From the NCBI RefSeq assembly GCF_010093535.1, contig NW_022985250.1:7288-55659 (forward strand): a stretch of DNA of 48,372 bases, read 5' to 3'. This document shows, in pieces, positions 1-13,112 of this stretch. Both the position numbers and the translations under genes were made by a program. Numbering within the stretch: position 1 is the stretch's first letter; each line of letters opens with the position of its first letter. Source of the DNA: Lindgomyces ingoldianus. Its lineage: Eukaryota; Ascomycota; Dothideomycetes; Pleosporales; Lindgomycetaceae. The notes beneath the pieces are model-generated. The model ran no database searches and was not told the origin of the DNA. It saw only the letters and a program-made list of their open reading frames with translations.

Positions 1-422
1 AATTTAAACACATTGTTACAAAAGTAGTATATAAAGTGTACTATAAGATATGTATTTATAAAGAAGATAAATAGAAGATAGTATACTAATTTTAACATAG
101 TTATTTTAAGTACTAAGTTATGCTTTTTAGTCTTACTAATGCTTCTATAGCTTTCTAGGCTTATATTAACTAGGCTCTAGTAGAGTTAGTTAATGTAATG
201 TGTATTATATACCTTAATAATATTCTAGTCTATTCTAATAAAAAAAAGAAATAAGTTGTTTATGTTAAAAAAGTGCTATAAAAATTATATAAAGCAAAGC
301 TTTTTTTAAAACTTAGTAAGTGTAAATTTTAATACATAAAAGACTAAGTACCTAAAGTATATAGTTTACTTAAAAAAAAGTTAAAGTTAACTTTTTAAGA
401 ATTAAGATAATTTAGAAGTAGC
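1..422. other. AT-rich RIP-degraded sequence, no gene recognised
   Basis: Very AT-rich DNA with TAA/TAG in every frame and almost no TGA, TGG, TCA or CCA. I see no LTR, terminal inverted repeat or protein signature. It is presumably the left part of an older repeat into which pogo-3 inserted. Confidence 0.6.
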
Positions 423-424
423 TA

Positions 425-2291
425 ACATACTTTACAGGCAAGTTGCTTACACACCTAAGTTGCTTACTTTTGCCAAGACCCTACCCTAAGAAACTCTATT
501 ATAGCCTATAACAACCTGCTCTAGCACTATATAGTATAGTACAGCCTAGAATATTATTTAGATACTACTTCTACTTCTTACTTACATATTTATGTGTTAT
601 GCCTAGTCTAATTGCACTATCTGCAGCGCCTTTAGAATAGCTTACATACTTTAGCTTACACTTACTTCTTTACTTTTTTTTTATTACTACGCAATTTAAA
701 CTCTTTTAAAGCTGTTAAGTGTAAGCTTTTTTAAATTATTAAAGTTTTTTTTACTTTAATTTACTTTTTTTTATATAATTTATGTTATATAGCAGCCTTA
801 TTAGCTACTTAAAGCTTAGTAATTTTCTATTACACTAACACTAGCTTATGTGTAATTATTACTACTCTTTTTAAGACTTTTTTAAACACTTTAACTATAA
901 AAGTTAGTAAACTATTTATATACTTTTAAATTTTTATTTTTATAAGCATTAATTATAACTTAAGTTCTAAAGTATTACTTAGAGTTTATAACTGCTAAGG
1001 CTTATTATATATAAGTAGTAGTAGTAATAAAGTGCGCAACTTTATATTAAAGCCTATTATAACTTACTATAAGTTAAAAGAAACTAATCTAGTGCTTTAA
1101 AACCTTTTTTAGATATTACTAAAAGTAATTATAGCATTATAGGCTGCTTTAAAGCATAGCAAAAACTTTATTTTTATAATATAAGTAATCTAGTTATGCA
1201 TAATGTTTTTACCTTAGCGCCTATATACTTTTTTTAAAAAAGTAAAATAACCTACATTAAGTAGCTATAAAAAGTATAATAAGTAAAAAAGCATATAAAT
1301 AGTAATAATCTTATTATTTTTATAGTATTACTAAAAATAAAGTAAGTTATAGCTCTTATAGCTGTTAATAACTAGTAGACAGTAGCTGCTAACAGTACAC
1401 TTCTTTATATGCGCGTTAAAGTGCTTTAACTAGTCTAGACTAAGCTAATTAGTAGTCTAGCTGCACTTAAAGATTATAATAACGTAATTTTAAAGTAGAT
1501 TTTTCTTTTTATACTAGTTTAAAAAGTAGTTACTACCTTAAAAGATAATAAAAGGCAAAATAGCCTACTTTTTAGCATTAATGCCTTAGATAGTTGTTGT
1601 CTACTTCTAGTTACCTAGCTAGACTACTTTTAGCTGTTCTTATCTCTCTAAACTTATAATAACTACTCTAGTAAATATCTAGCCTATTATAAACTCTATT
1701 TTATTAAAGTTATATATATTATTATTTTAAATGCTATACTTAGCTTTAATATTCTTTATAAAGTTAAACTAGCTTTAAATTACTATAAAATTTTTATAAA
1801 AAGCTTTTTTATAGTTATACTTATGCTTAAACTTTACTTAAAGCTTTAAGTAACACTTAATAAATATATTAAGCTAGTTTATGCTAACATAGCTTATATT
1901 ACACTTAGCATGTAAAGAATTAGCTATATTAGCTATAGCTGCTAGCTAGAGGGGAAATCCTTGCGTATCTAGCTTAAGTATATGCTAAATAATTACCTAC
2001 TTCTTATTATTATCTAGCTTTTATAGGTTAGCTATATAATAAGCTTAAAAAAGTTATTTAGTGTGTTAGTTACTTATTATTTTTTAAAAGACCTTATAAA
2101 TAGCTGCAGTGTGTTACTTAAAAAGTGTTATATTTTATTTAAAAGCTTAAAGTGTAAGCTATATCTAACAATTTTTTTAACACATCTAAGTAGTGTTATT
2201 AAAAATGCATTAGTGTAAAAAAAGTAATGTAGTAAAGTTTTAGTAAAAGTAAGTAACTTAAGTGTGTAAGTAACTTACCTATAAAGTATAT
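425..2291 (-). mobile_element. pogo-3: decayed Fot1/pogo-type DNA transposon
   Basis: Roughly 50-bp terminal inverted repeats start ACATACTTTACAGG at 425 and end as the RIP-altered complement at 2291, with TA on both sides (423-424, 2292-2293) as expected for Tc1/mariner-pogo insertion. The 1,867-bp length equals that of the better preserved pogo copies in this window. Each TIR contains an internal repeat of the AAGTTGCTTAC type, parallel to the doubled GGTTGGCCGGCC of pogo-1, so this is a related but distinct subfamily. Internal sequence parallels pogo-2, so the transposase reads on the minus strand. It is heavily mutated and cannot be functional. Confidence 0.85.
600..2200 (-). pseudogene. 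pogo-3 transposase remnant
   Basis: Decayed reading frame inside pogo-3. It is inferred from collinear similarity to the minus-strand transposase region of pogo-2; for example the TATGCCTAGTCTAATTGCAC stretch near 600-620 is matched near 37630-37650. Stops occur in all frames. Boundaries are approximate. Confidence 0.6.
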
Positions 2292-2293
2292 TA

Positions 2294-3236
2294 GTTTAAG
2301 TTAAACTTTTTTTTAAAAAAAAGTAACTTTATAAATTAAGTATAGCTAATTTTACTCTATTTTTTTTTTACTTAAAGTTTTTTTAACAAGAGGAGTTTAA
2401 TAGTGCTATAAAAAGAAAAAAATAACATGGCTTATTTAGACCTAAGATTCTTTATTTAGACTAAGTAAGGCTATTCTAGCATAGAATAGCTTATAAGAGT
2501 TAAAAAATGGTTATTTTAACCTAAAGAAATTTATTATATAGCAGAAATAAACATTCTAGCCTAGAATAACCTATATTAGCAAAAAAGGGTCAAGTTTAAG
2601 TCTAGTAAAATATTCTAAGATTTTTAAAATAAAAAAGCTATAAAGTAAGTGAGCTAAAAGTAAATTAATTTATTACTACTAAAATAGTTACACTTTAAGT
2701 CTAAAGGACATAATTTAAGAGTATTTTACTTTATTAAAGAAAGAAGAAAGAAGCTTAAGCTAAAAAACTTGAAACTACACTATACTATACATTCTTAACT
2801 ATTTTTACTATAGAATGCGCTAGATTATACCAAATTATGCTATTAAAGTTTTAAATTAGACATTAAGATCCTTTATAGGTAAATTTAGAATAGCAGAATA
2901 ACTATTAAGATATGTTTATTATACTTAGTTAGCTACTTTTTTTTAGCTAAAGTTTAATCTTAACTAGGCTTACTTTTAATATTATTAGCTTTATTATGCT
3001 TTTTAAAGACGCAGCAGATTGCATTAGCAGCTTTAGTAGCATTAACATAACAACATTGCTTAGCTTTAGTAACACAGACACTTTTAACTCTATATTTCTT
3101 CTATTATGCTAGTTAGCGCTAGAATAGTTAAGAATAGCGCACACTTACTTTTTTAAATAAAGTTATAGCAGCTTTATCTTAATTAAAGTCTTTTTTAAGT
3201 GCCTTACACTTTTTCTTTTTTTTCTTAGCAATGTTA
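2294..3236. other. Degenerate repeat remnant interrupted by Gypsy-1
   Basis: AT-rich, RIP-altered sequence between pogo-3 and the left target duplication of Gypsy-1. Its continuation lies across the 23-kb insertion, at 26357-26535. On the minus strand from about 3230 down to 2950 one frame is rich in Lys and Ala with a few Cys, interrupted only by TAA/TAG. I do not recognise it. It may be the carboxy-terminal part of another transposase, but nothing fixes that. Confidence 0.4.
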
Positions 3237-3241
3237 GCTTT
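3237..3241 (+). repeat. Left target site duplication of Gypsy-1 (GCTTT)
   Basis: GCTTT directly before the left LTR is repeated exactly at 26352-26356 after the right LTR. This shows that the two LTRs 23 kb apart belong to one insertion. Confidence 0.93.
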
Positions 3242-3853
3242 TGTTACGGTCTACGGTTGGACCAACGTAACTCCACCAGCAGTGCTCCACAATCTAGCCG
3301 AGTTGGGACAGGACTCGCTTATGGACCAATCGGAGGTCACAGAGGCAGCACAGCTGCCTGCAGTAATGGAAGAATGCGTTGTCTAATAGGAAGTAGGACG
3401 TGAGGTCTGAGGGAGCCTGGCGAGCTTAGACAAGTTAGACGAGTTAGCAGCAGGGCTAACTTAGGGGACTTGTCTAAACTCGCTTAAACTCCCCTTAGCA
3501 CCCTAGCACATGTATATAGTTTCTATGTTAAACAACCTTTAGAAGGTGTGTTTAACATTTAGTTTATTTCTTACATAGACTAAGTAGCATTTAGCTTTCT
3601 AAAGAGCTGCAATACTATCTGTATATCTTGCACTATATATACCTCTAATCCTGTCCAACAGGACTGTTTGACCTGGCCTCCATACCGCCGCACATAGGGC
3701 AAACCACAATCTGGTCACCCTCCTTTCCCTCCATCAGCCTATTAGCCTGTACGTAGGACTGTACACCCTACTAGATTAGCCCCTCTATCCTGTCCTACTC
3801 CTCCCCTAGGAATAACCCTAACCTAAGTGCTTCCTAAAGTAAGGATTGTAACA
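3242..3853 (+). repeat. Gypsy-1 5' LTR (612 bp)
   Basis: It begins TGTTACGG and ends TTGTAACA, and pairs with the equally long LTR at 25740. The outer (left) half keeps CG, TGG and TCA that the other LTR has lost. The inner half is the more mutated of the pair. Confidence 0.93.
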
Positions 3854-3899
3854 TTAAACACTACCCCCTCTAAAAGGTATAACTACAATACACAATTTA

Positions 3900-4710
3900 G
3901 ATTCTAACATAGCCCACGCAGCCCTGTTAGGATCTACAGAAGTTCCTACCTAAAGCAAAGCTATCCTAGCAGAACAGATTAACACAATCTAGGATAACAT
4001 TAAGGAACTTTAACAGATTAGTAATAAAGTAAAAGAGCTAGTAAGCCTCTAATAAGAGATTACAAGCATCTGCTAAAAAATAATAGAACTATAAAATGTC
4101 CCTAGACCTACAAACCTCTAGAAGAACACTAACTACGCCTACTAGATACATAAGTTAAGGGTAAAATTAGCAAAAGTGCAGAATATGTTAGCTAAAAGAT
4201 TAAGCAACATAGCTAAAAAGACTTTAAGACTAGCCCCCTTAAAGCCTTTTAGAGAATTACTAAAAGATCTTTAACTATTCTTTACCTAATGCCACCTCTA
4301 CATGTAATATAACAAAGGAGCATTTTAGACTAACACAGAAATGATATCCTAGATAGGTCTACACCTAGAAGGACCCCCTGCAATCTAGTTCTAACTGCAT
4401 GCAGATAACTAGATAGACTTTAGAGCTAACAGCACACTACTTAACTCTAAAATAGAAGAGATATTTAATAGCCTTAATAACTTTAAATTAGCCCTAACAG
4501 CTATCTATAGAACCTTAAACAAAAAAAGAATTACAGCAGACAAGTTAGACACTATAAAACAAGGCAACAGTATAGTACAAAACTACGCAGCCTGCTTTAG
4601 GGAACAGTTAGCTATCTGTAGATAGAGAGCTTAGGAAGCCCTATGCTAAATGTTCTATAACAGATTAAATAAAAAAATAAAAGATAAGTTTATACACATT
4701 AAAAAGCTAA
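3900..4710 (+). pseudogene. Gypsy-1 gag, first part
   Basis: Plus-strand gag-like remnant starting soon after the 5' LTR, with long Gln/Asn/Glu/Lys-rich helical-looking stretches broken by TAG/TAA. Around 4200-4600 it reads like the capsid region of fungal Gypsy Gag proteins. It breaks at CTACC (4711-4715), the target duplication of Gypsy-2, and resumes at 13337. The assignment rests on position and general character rather than a diagnostic motif. Confidence 0.7.
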
Positions 4711-4715
4711 CTACC
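4711..4715 (+). repeat. Left target site duplication of Gypsy-2 (CTACC)
   Basis: CTACC before the left LTR of Gypsy-2 is repeated exactly at 13332-13336. Confidence 0.93.
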
Positions 4716-4918
4716 TGTCACGGTTAACTTAGACATGCCTTGGACTCTCCCTAGAGAGCCCTCGGCCCAGCCTTGGGCACATGACGTCCTGTCACGTGCC
4801 CCAGCACATATATATATATCCTCTTACAAACCCCTAAGTCTCCTTAAGAATTTGTCTATTAATACTATCCTGTACCCCCTTCTGCGCTTTACGCTTCCTG
4901 CTTTACAGTGCTCTTACA
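4716..4918 (+). repeat. Gypsy-2 5' LTR (203 bp)
   Basis: It aligns without gaps to the right LTR at 13129-13331. All the differences I noted are C-to-T or G-to-A in this copy (for example GTCAAC to GTTAAC, TTGGAC to TTAGAC, TTCGTC to TTTGTC). It contains an (AT)6 run that may serve as the TATA element. The 75-codon open frame over this LTR is incidental. Confidence 0.92.
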
Positions 4919-4959
4919 ATTTAAATCCTTTATACTCTCCTATAGAGACACAGTTAGTT

Positions 4960-6500
4960 TAAAGAATAGAAGGCTACCTCTACTACTGCTTCTTAAGCTC
5001 TATCTTAATTAAAGAGCTATAATAATACTAGCTAACAGCAGTCGCACACGCAAAAGCAGGGCTACAGCCACTACCTCTTCTAAGGCTGTCCTAGAGACGC
5101 TCTATAATAACCCTAGTGCTTAACTTCTTAAGCACCTTATGTCCTAGCGCCTTAACTAAATTCCACTAGATTAGTAAGTATAAAAAGTAGAAAATAAGAA
5201 ATACTAAGTTTTTAAGTTAGGGGATAAGCAAGACTCTAGAAACTTTTAGGGACACAGTTAGACTAAACCTAAAAACTTTTTAGGTTACACTAGATAAGGA
5301 TTAAATAACCTCTTTATTACACTAGGCCCTCTAGGTTTTAGAACTCTAAAAACTGCTAGTTAGCTTCTTATAGGCTACTTACAGCAACTGTTAGCAACAG
5401 GGGCAAACGCAATACGCTGCAGTACCCTTCTAGGGCAGGCCTAAACAAGTTCTACTGCTATCCTAGTATAACCCTTAACTAATAAAGTGTTTATATAGTT
5501 ACTTTTTATAAAGGCTTTTTAGCTTAAAGCTAAAAGAGCTTTAGAAGCTAAAATTAGTTAAGCTTATAAATAAGCCTAGATTACTTCTACAACCTTTAGC
5601 TTATTTTTTAGGACTACTTTAGATTAACTCTAATCCTAAGCTAGCCTAAACAAGACCCTAAGTTAGCTGTTTAAAATTAAGGCCCCTTTAAAGCTTAGCT
5701 TCTTAAAGAAGTCTTTAACTCTACAGTAGGTAGACACTTAGGTAAGAGATATAAACAGTATCTAGGAATATGTAGACTTTCTAGATAACTCTGCTACTTA
5801 AACTTAATAAATTATTAACTAGATTTAGTTTAAAGTTTATAAAAACCTAATTAGTTACGCTATTAATAAAGGCACTATTAAAACCTAGGCTTAGCTTTAA
5901 ACTAAAGTATATAAGCTTACCTAGGATTCTCTTCTAACATAGTACAAAAACTACTATTACTTTTAGAATATAAAGTAAAAAGTAGGTAATATATTTAACA
6001 CTTTTATTACTTAGCTATCTTAGTAAAAGGGTTTTTTAAAAAACACTTCTTTTTAAACCTCTAACAAAGAGAAACTCTATAAGATTAAAATTGCCTTTAT
6101 ATAAAACTACCTTTTAAAATTTATTTAAAAAGAAATGTAGTATAACAGCTTACTTAAGTCTATAAACACTTAGCTAGAGTTTAAGCGCACTGTACACAAC
6201 ACTAAAACTATTGCTTACTTTAAGTAAGCTCTAATAACGCCCTAGGCTAGCTCTAGAGATGCTTTAACTTAGAAAAAAAAGCAGTCCTACTCTACCTTAA
6301 ACTCTTAATAGTAGTAGAAAGATAAAAGATAAGACTAAAAGCCTATAGGCTAATTAATAAGCAACTAACAGTCTTTAGTATAAAGGACTAATACTACTGC
6401 AACAACGCCTTAAGAGACCTTTAGTAAACATAAGCCTTACTAAAAGAACTAATTTAACTAAAAAGATAATAATAGCATAAAAAAAAAGCCTTAGTTATAA
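4960..6500 (+). pseudogene. Gypsy-2 gag remnant
   Basis: Plus-strand decayed sequence between the 5' LTR and the protease motif. Near 5040-5450 one frame reads as a Ser/Thr/Gln/Pro-rich, disordered-looking polypeptide interrupted by TAG/TAA. I could not place a zinc knuckle with confidence. It is called gag because of its position and because pol domains follow. Confidence 0.55.
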
Positions 6501-6559
6501 ATCTTACACACTTATAACTAGGGCCTAAATTAAATAGTAAGCAGCTTTATATTACAGTT

Positions 6560-9500
6560 TAGGTGCAGCTTAAACTCCCTAACAGCAGAATAACTATCCT
6601 CTATAGCCTTTATAACATAGGTGCTAAATTAAACCTAATAAACACTAGTGTTATTTAAGAATATAGCCTTTTATGTAAGCACTACTATAAGAAGCCTAAT
6701 GTAAGCTTTATTAATAATTACTAATTATAGTTAGGATTGCTATATAATCTTTCTCTTGTCTGCATAGACAACAGGGGTACTAATAAAGAAGTTAGCCTTT
6801 AAAGATTTTAGTTAGCTAATTTCTTAAGTTATAACCTAATTTTAGGTTATCTTTAGCTATAAAAAGCTAACCTTAAAATCTATTTTAAAAATAGTATATT
6901 TAAGTAGTAGAAAAATAATAATAGTAGAATCTAGTTAGTATTTACTAAGAAGCTTCTAAAGGACTTTAGTCTTAAAAAGACTGCATACGTGCTACACTCT
7001 ACCTCTTATACTATTTAACTAATAAGTAATAATGTTAGAAAGGAAGCCCTCTTAGAGGAACTGCTTTAGGGACACCCTAAACCTGCTCTGCAAGCCCCTA
7101 GGCCTAGTGGCGACATAGTGCAGGATGTAGAGTACTTTTATTATTAAGGGCTGCTCTAGTTAAAGAAGTACATGCTTAAGATTTAAAAGTATTTTTAAAA
7201 GTATGTTAAGATGTTCTTAAAGCTCTTATAGCTTCTTAAAGCTATAGCCTATTATGTAGTAGCTAGTATCTATAATAAAGGCCACTGCTAGGCCACACTG
7301 CTTGCAGGCGTTGCCTAAGTACTTTTTAACAATAGCAATGTTAATCTAGGCACTAATAATGCTAACAATGCTCTAGACCCTAAGGAACTTACATATGTCC
7401 CTCTTAAGTTCTACTTTTAGTAGTACACTTTTAGCAAACATTATATAAATATCCTTAGGCTAAACAGTAAGCATAATTATGCTATAAAGATTAAAAAGAG
7501 AAAGAAGATTCTAAACTTTCTAATTTATAACCTCTTCTGCTATAAACTAGATATCCTGCAGGAATACCTTAATGCAGCCTAGGAGAAGGGTTAGATACGC
7601 CTAAGCAGGTTGCCAGCAGGTGCTCCTATCCTCTTTGTCCTAAAACTAGATAAGACACTGCAACTTTATGTTAACTATTAAAGTCTTAATAAAATTATAA
7701 TTAAAAACTAATATCTTATCTTACTTATAAGTAAGATGTTAAATTACTTATTAAAGGCTAAAGTCTTTATAAAGCTTAACCTTTATAACACCTACTATAA
7801 GCTTTATATTAAGGAAGGGGATAAGTAGAAGACTACCTTTAAGACATAGTACAGGTATTTTAAGTACCTTATTATGCCCTTTAGCCTAGCTAATGCTTTA
7901 GCTACCTTTTAGTCTTATATCTATAGGGCTTTAGAAGGCTTGTTAGATAGGACATGTATTATCTATTTAGACAACATCCTTATTTACTTTAAAGATAAAA
8001 AGGACTATAAGTAATATATCTTTAAAGTTCTTAATTAACTAGTAGAATAAGGACTATACTATAAGACATTTAAATGTTCCTTTAAAATAAAGGCTGTTAA
8101 GTTTCTAGGCTTTATAGTTACGCTAGAAGGTGTAGTAATAGACTTATTGCGCGTTTAGATAATTAAAGAATAGCCTAAGCTAAAGAGCTTTAAGAACATC
8201 TAGGTATTTCTAGGCTTTATAAACTTTTATTAAAAATTTGTTTATAATTACTTAGAGATTGCATGCTTACTAGTTAACTATATAACAGCTACTTAAGCCC
8301 TTAGTCCGCCCTGTAGGGGCCCTAACTTAAAAAAGAAGAAGGAAGTAAAGCAAAATTATAAGGGTCTTATAAAGTAGTACTAGAAATAGTTCTAGCCTAA
8401 AAAGGCCTATAACACTTTTTTAACTTTTAAGTTAAAATTTATAAATGCTTTAGTTTTTTAGCACTTTAATTTATTAAAGCTAGTTATAATTATTACAGAC
8501 ACTTCTAAGTTTACTATAGTAGTAATACTGCTTTAGCCTTAGTTTTCTAAGCTAGCAGTAAATTGCTACTAGAGGCCTATAGCCTTCTAGAGCTGCAAGT
8601 TAAGCAGCTTATAACTCTGTTAGCATACGCACAACAAGGAGTTGTGCGCAATTATAGAGAGCTTTAAATATTAAAGGCACTACTTAGAGTACACTTTAAG
8701 CATAATTTAAGTACTCTCTAATTATAACAATCTACACTATTTTATAATAATAAAAGAGCTCTCCCCTAAGTAAGCCTACTAAGTAAAAGAGCTAGCGTAG
8801 TTTAATTTTAAAATTAAATATAAGCTAGGTCTAGAAAACCTAGCTAATAGACTATCTAGAAGACTTAATTATGTAAAAAGGGTCTTTTTAGAAGAAGTAA
8901 AATTACTGTAAGACACAATACTCTTAACTTTATAGTAGAAGCTTTAGGTGTAAATAATTTAAACATTTATAGCTTGTTGCGCTAGTTAGGCAGCGTGTAG
9001 TATAACTTCTTCTAATAGTAACCTAGCAAGGTGCTGTACTATACCTAGGAAATCCCTAAATCTACCTAACATAACATTAATTATTAAAGGTACGCCTCTA
9101 TTAACCTAACCTATTGTTCCCACAGACTATAGCAGTCACAGGGCGGTTAATCCTAAAGCGCTGCAGGTCCTCTACAGAAAACCTATAATGCAACAACAGA
9201 CCTAGGATGTTATAAAAGAGTTCCTTTATTACCCTTACATTTATAGAATGTTATTGCTAAACTATTTTACTATTATAGCTATATAAAATAAAAACACTTA
9301 TACTTTAAAAGTCTTAAAACATTTTTTTAAGTATGTTAAGTAAGTGTAGGAAACTAATAAAGCTTATTAGTTAAATGCGCTCTTAATAGAAAAGAAAGTA
9401 GGTAAGGTAAAAAAGAGCACCCTATTTTAGAAGCATAACTCTATAGGTGTCCTGCGCAGGAATAGGAAAGTGTAGATCCTAGATAATAAAACTTTACCTT

Positions 9501-10840
9501 AAAATATTTTAACAAAGAACTATAACAACTCTATAAGAGGGCATTACAGTGTTAAAAAGACTATAGACCTTTTTAAAAGAAAATACTACTAGCTATACTT
9601 TTACTATAATGTTTATAAGTACATTATAAGGTGCGCACTATGCTAGCTAAATAAGATTTAGTAGTATAAGCTTTAAAAGTTGCTAGAATCTTTACTTCTA
9701 CTTACTTTTTTATAAAGGCACTACTTACTAGACTTTATTACTAACTTGCTAGAGTTAAAAGACTTTATAGGTAGTACTTATAACTTAATTTTAGTACTTA
9801 TTAACTGCTTTTTAAAGTACATTTAGTACCTTTCTGTTACTAAGACTATTATAGTAAGAAAACTAGCTACTCTTTTAAAAAAGTAATTCTTTATAAAAAT
9901 AGAACTACTAAATACTTTTATTTTTAATTATAGTTTAATCTTTACTAGTTAGTTTTAGTTAGATATTTACTTTTACTTAAAGATTAACTACTAGCTTAGT
10001 ATAGCTTTTTATTCTTAGACTAATAAATAAACTAAGTGTTAAAATTAAAAATTAGAGTTATTTTTATAGTTATACTTAAACTACTAGCAAAATAATTAGT
10101 GTAAGCTGCTACTATATATAGAGTATGCTTACAACTCTAAGAAACACTTCTTCTATAGTAAATGCCTAATACGCGTAGCGTACAGGGTCACCCTAAAGGG
10201 CTTTAATAGGGTTAAGGATAATTATTAGCTTAGGCGCCTGCCCTAGGTATAGAATAAGTCTAGAAAAGCACTAGCCTTATAGGACTAAGTAGTTGCTTAT
10301 CTCTTAAGATAGAATAAGTAATAAGAAGCTGCGCACTTATGCCTTAAGTAGGCGCAGCAGCACTAGGTTAAATAGTATAACACTAAGCATTTAGAAAAGC
10401 ACTTTAGTGTAGGAGATAAAGTTATCTTAAGGTTAAAGCATATTAAAATATAGCGTCTATTAAAAAAGCTTAATGTAATATACTTAGAACTTTTTAAGGT
10501 ACTTAAGAAAATTAAGAAGCTAGCATACTAGCTAAACTTACTATAATTAATGTAAAGGATCTATCCTGTCTTCTATGTTTTACTACTAGAGTAATAAAAT
10601 AAGCCTCTTTAAAAAAAGCCTTTCTAGCCTAGGCCTGTACACGTCCTAGAGACAGATAGCAGAGACTGCTATAAGGTTAAAGAAATTCTTAAATATAAAG
10701 ATCTAAAGGTAGAACAATAGTTTTTTATAAAGTAGCTTAAGTAGCTTCTTAAGAACTCTACTTAAAAACTTAAAGAACACTTTAATAACTATAAAAAAGT
10801 TTTTTAAAATTATTAGCTTACTTTGTGTAATACATTATAA
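6560..10840 (+). pseudogene. Gypsy-2 pol (PR-RT-RNase H-IN-chromodomain)
   Basis: The retropepsin box survives as L-Y-N-I-G-A around 6608-6625, with the catalytic Asp now Asn at 6614-6616. Reverse transcriptase spans about 7560-8130 and its active box reads Y-L-D-N-I-L-I-Y at 7964-7987, so the second Asp of YLDD is lost. RNase H follows (about 8440-8890), then integrase (about 9500-10250). A chromodomain begins with C-Y-K-V-K-E-I-L at 10667; in chromoviruses this module directs integration to methylated-H3 heterochromatin. Motifs at 6614, 7964 and 10667 share one frame. Many Trp/Gln codons are TAG/TAA, so it is non-functional. Confidence 0.88.
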
Positions 10841-13005
10841 CAGAAGTAACAGCTAAACACTACACTTATAGGTACCCCCTAAAGGACAACTGCACTAACT
10901 TTAGCACTTATAGTAAAACCTAATGCAATCTAAACTCTGCAACGCAGGAATTACTAAAGAAAGTTAGTATATAAATAAAGAAAAAATAAAGTAATAACTT
11001 ATACTTTTTACTATAAAATTTTAACTTTATGCAGCTTATAAGGTTATAACCTAGAGCAGGGTGTAAATGTCTGTATTAAAGGTACTGTCTAGGGCCCTAC
11101 TAGACCTAGAGAGGTCCTAGGTGAAGTCTAGACTAGGTATTATTTACATATATAACAGGAATATCTTAAAGATTTCTAAAAACATTACTAGCTACTCTCT
11201 TAGTAAAATAAAGGTTCTGCGCGCTTCTAATCTATCTATGCTATACTAGACTGCTAATTTATAACTAGTAAGCTTACCTCTTTAGCAGCAGGTATATTTA
11301 GCCTGTAGTAGTACTACTGTTTCTCCTAGTTAGTTGCGCAGCTGTTTTTAAGAAAAATTACCTTAGACTTAGACTAGATAATAGTATTATTTAGATAGTT
11401 CTTACTAACACTACTAAGACTACTTTAAAGTAAAGTTAGCTATAATCTAAATAACCTATAATACTAAGACATACTTTATGCTGCTTATAGTTATGTTCTT
11501 AGGAAACCTAACGCTGCTAGGCATACTTTACTAGCGTAAAGCCTTTAGTCTTACGCTTTAGCTACTAGGAGTATGCATTAATATGCTCCCTAAGGGCTAG
11601 GGCGTATAGAAGAACATCCTTTTAATAGCAAAGCTAAGCCTTAGTGTTTAGCTTAGGTTTTTAACTTAAGTTACCTATAGTCTTAATAGCGCGTCTATTA
11701 TAGTTAAGAGCTTAGTTAATATAGTACTAGAGAATATTTTTAGTGCAGTAGAAGTAAGGATTAAGCTGTACATAGTTAGCATAAACTTAAAGAGCTCTAA
11801 AAGACTTACTTTTACACAGCTACCTGCCTTCCTATTAACACAGCCTTTATAAACACTAAATAGTGTGCTTTTTATGCACACGCTAGTGTTTATAGCTATG
11901 TAAAGATTAAAAGCTAAAAGCTTTTTACTGCCTTTTTTAAACAATAGTGTAGCAACACAGCTACAGCACTATTTCTAGATAAGTAGTGGCTAAGGCTCTA
12001 AGTAAGGCAGGAGCTTATAGACATGCGTAGGAATCTCCTCTTTAGAGCACTAGGCAAGAGATGTAATAGGCATAGTAAGAGAAGAGAAAGTTATAGCTAA
12101 AAGAACTAGTTAAAAAGAAGCTAAAGTAAAAGTAAAAAAAAAAAAGTTTAAAAGTAGTAAAAATAGTGTTTTATACTTAAACTTACACTTACTTTCTTTA
12201 CTTTATATAAGGTTAAGAGTTGCCTTAAAGCCTTACTGCCTATAACCTGCTTAGTATAGAATGTTAGAGAGATAAGGAAATATGTAAACAGCTTAAAAAA
12301 ACTATTACTTATGCTTACACTTAACTAACTAAAAGAGCAACTACTTTTAGTAAATAGCAACATATTAAAAGCATTATCTTTAAGCATTTTGCGCATAGAG
12401 ATATCCCTAAAGCACTAATTTATTAGTACTTAAAAGAACTAGCAGAACAACTTACTTATATAGCACTATACCTCTTTATTTAGCACTTGCAACTCTAGAC
12501 TAGAGCAGCTATAGATTTAGTCTTAAAAGCTTTATAGCACTAACTTTAGAACTGTTCTAGTAATACATTAAAACTCTAAGCTATTTTAAATAAAATTATA
12601 ATATTATAAGCTTACTAATAACTATTTTTTTAATAAGAAAGACCTAGTAATTAACTACTACATTTAAAGGAACTACCTGCGCGGGAGCAGTGCATCTATA
12701 GATGCCCTGTAGTACTTATAAGTACTAAAACTAAAACCTTAGAACCTTTAAAAGCAGACCTTAACTAGATAGTAAGAAAAAAAAGTTGTAATTTTAAGTT
12801 ACTTTTATAAAAGTAGGCTTTTTAATTATAAACTATCTGCTTTACTTAGCCTCTACAGGCCTATTAGGCTTAACCTAATAAGACAAGAACGCCTTACATT
12901 AGCAGCTACAGCGCTAGTAATAATGTTTTAACTCTTTTAGTTATACTTCTCTAGACATAGTTTTCCCTTACTAAGGTTTTCTAGAGTTTAGTCACTAGTA
13001 ATAAG
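10840..13005. other. Gypsy-2 post-pol region, possible extra ORF of unknown function
   Basis: A 2.2-kb stretch between the chromodomain and the 3' LTR. In the plus pol frame, parts read like protein (for example Y-A-A-Y-S-Y-V-L-R-K-P-N-A-A-R near 11477-11521). In another plus stretch, around 12250-12560, there is a helical-looking segment rich in Lys, Leu and Ala. On the minus strand 11675-11944 stays open for 89 codons. I cannot decide which strand was coding and recognise no family. Confidence 0.4.
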
Positions 13006-13010
13006 TACTA

Positions 13011-13053
13011 CCCAGGCGTAACCTGTACAGTCCCCACCGCAGGTCCGCCTGGG
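13011..13053. other. GC-rich hairpin upstream of Gypsy-2 3' LTR
   Basis: CCCAGGCG at 13011-13018 pairs perfectly with CGCCTGGG at 13046-13053, and an inner ACCT/AGGT pair (13021-13024, 13041-13044) extends the stem. It lies in an un-RIPed island just before the polypurine tract. It could be an RNA structure in the element's 3' untranslated region; its function is unknown. Confidence 0.55.
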
Positions 13054-13112
13054 GCTAGTCCAAGTTACCATGATATCCTACCTATCCAATCGCAGGATCG
13101 AGGACGACCTGC

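Noticed and set aside
4735..4962. Open frame in the Gypsy-2 left LTR (and its parallel at 13070-13408)
   Set aside because: The same peptide is read from both LTRs and runs off the LTR into unrelated sequence. Non-coding LTR.
11675..11944. 89-codon minus-strand open frame in Gypsy-2
   Set aside because: The longest stop-free run in a RIPed block, but with no recognised motif and ambiguous against the plus strand. Kept only as part of an unresolved region.
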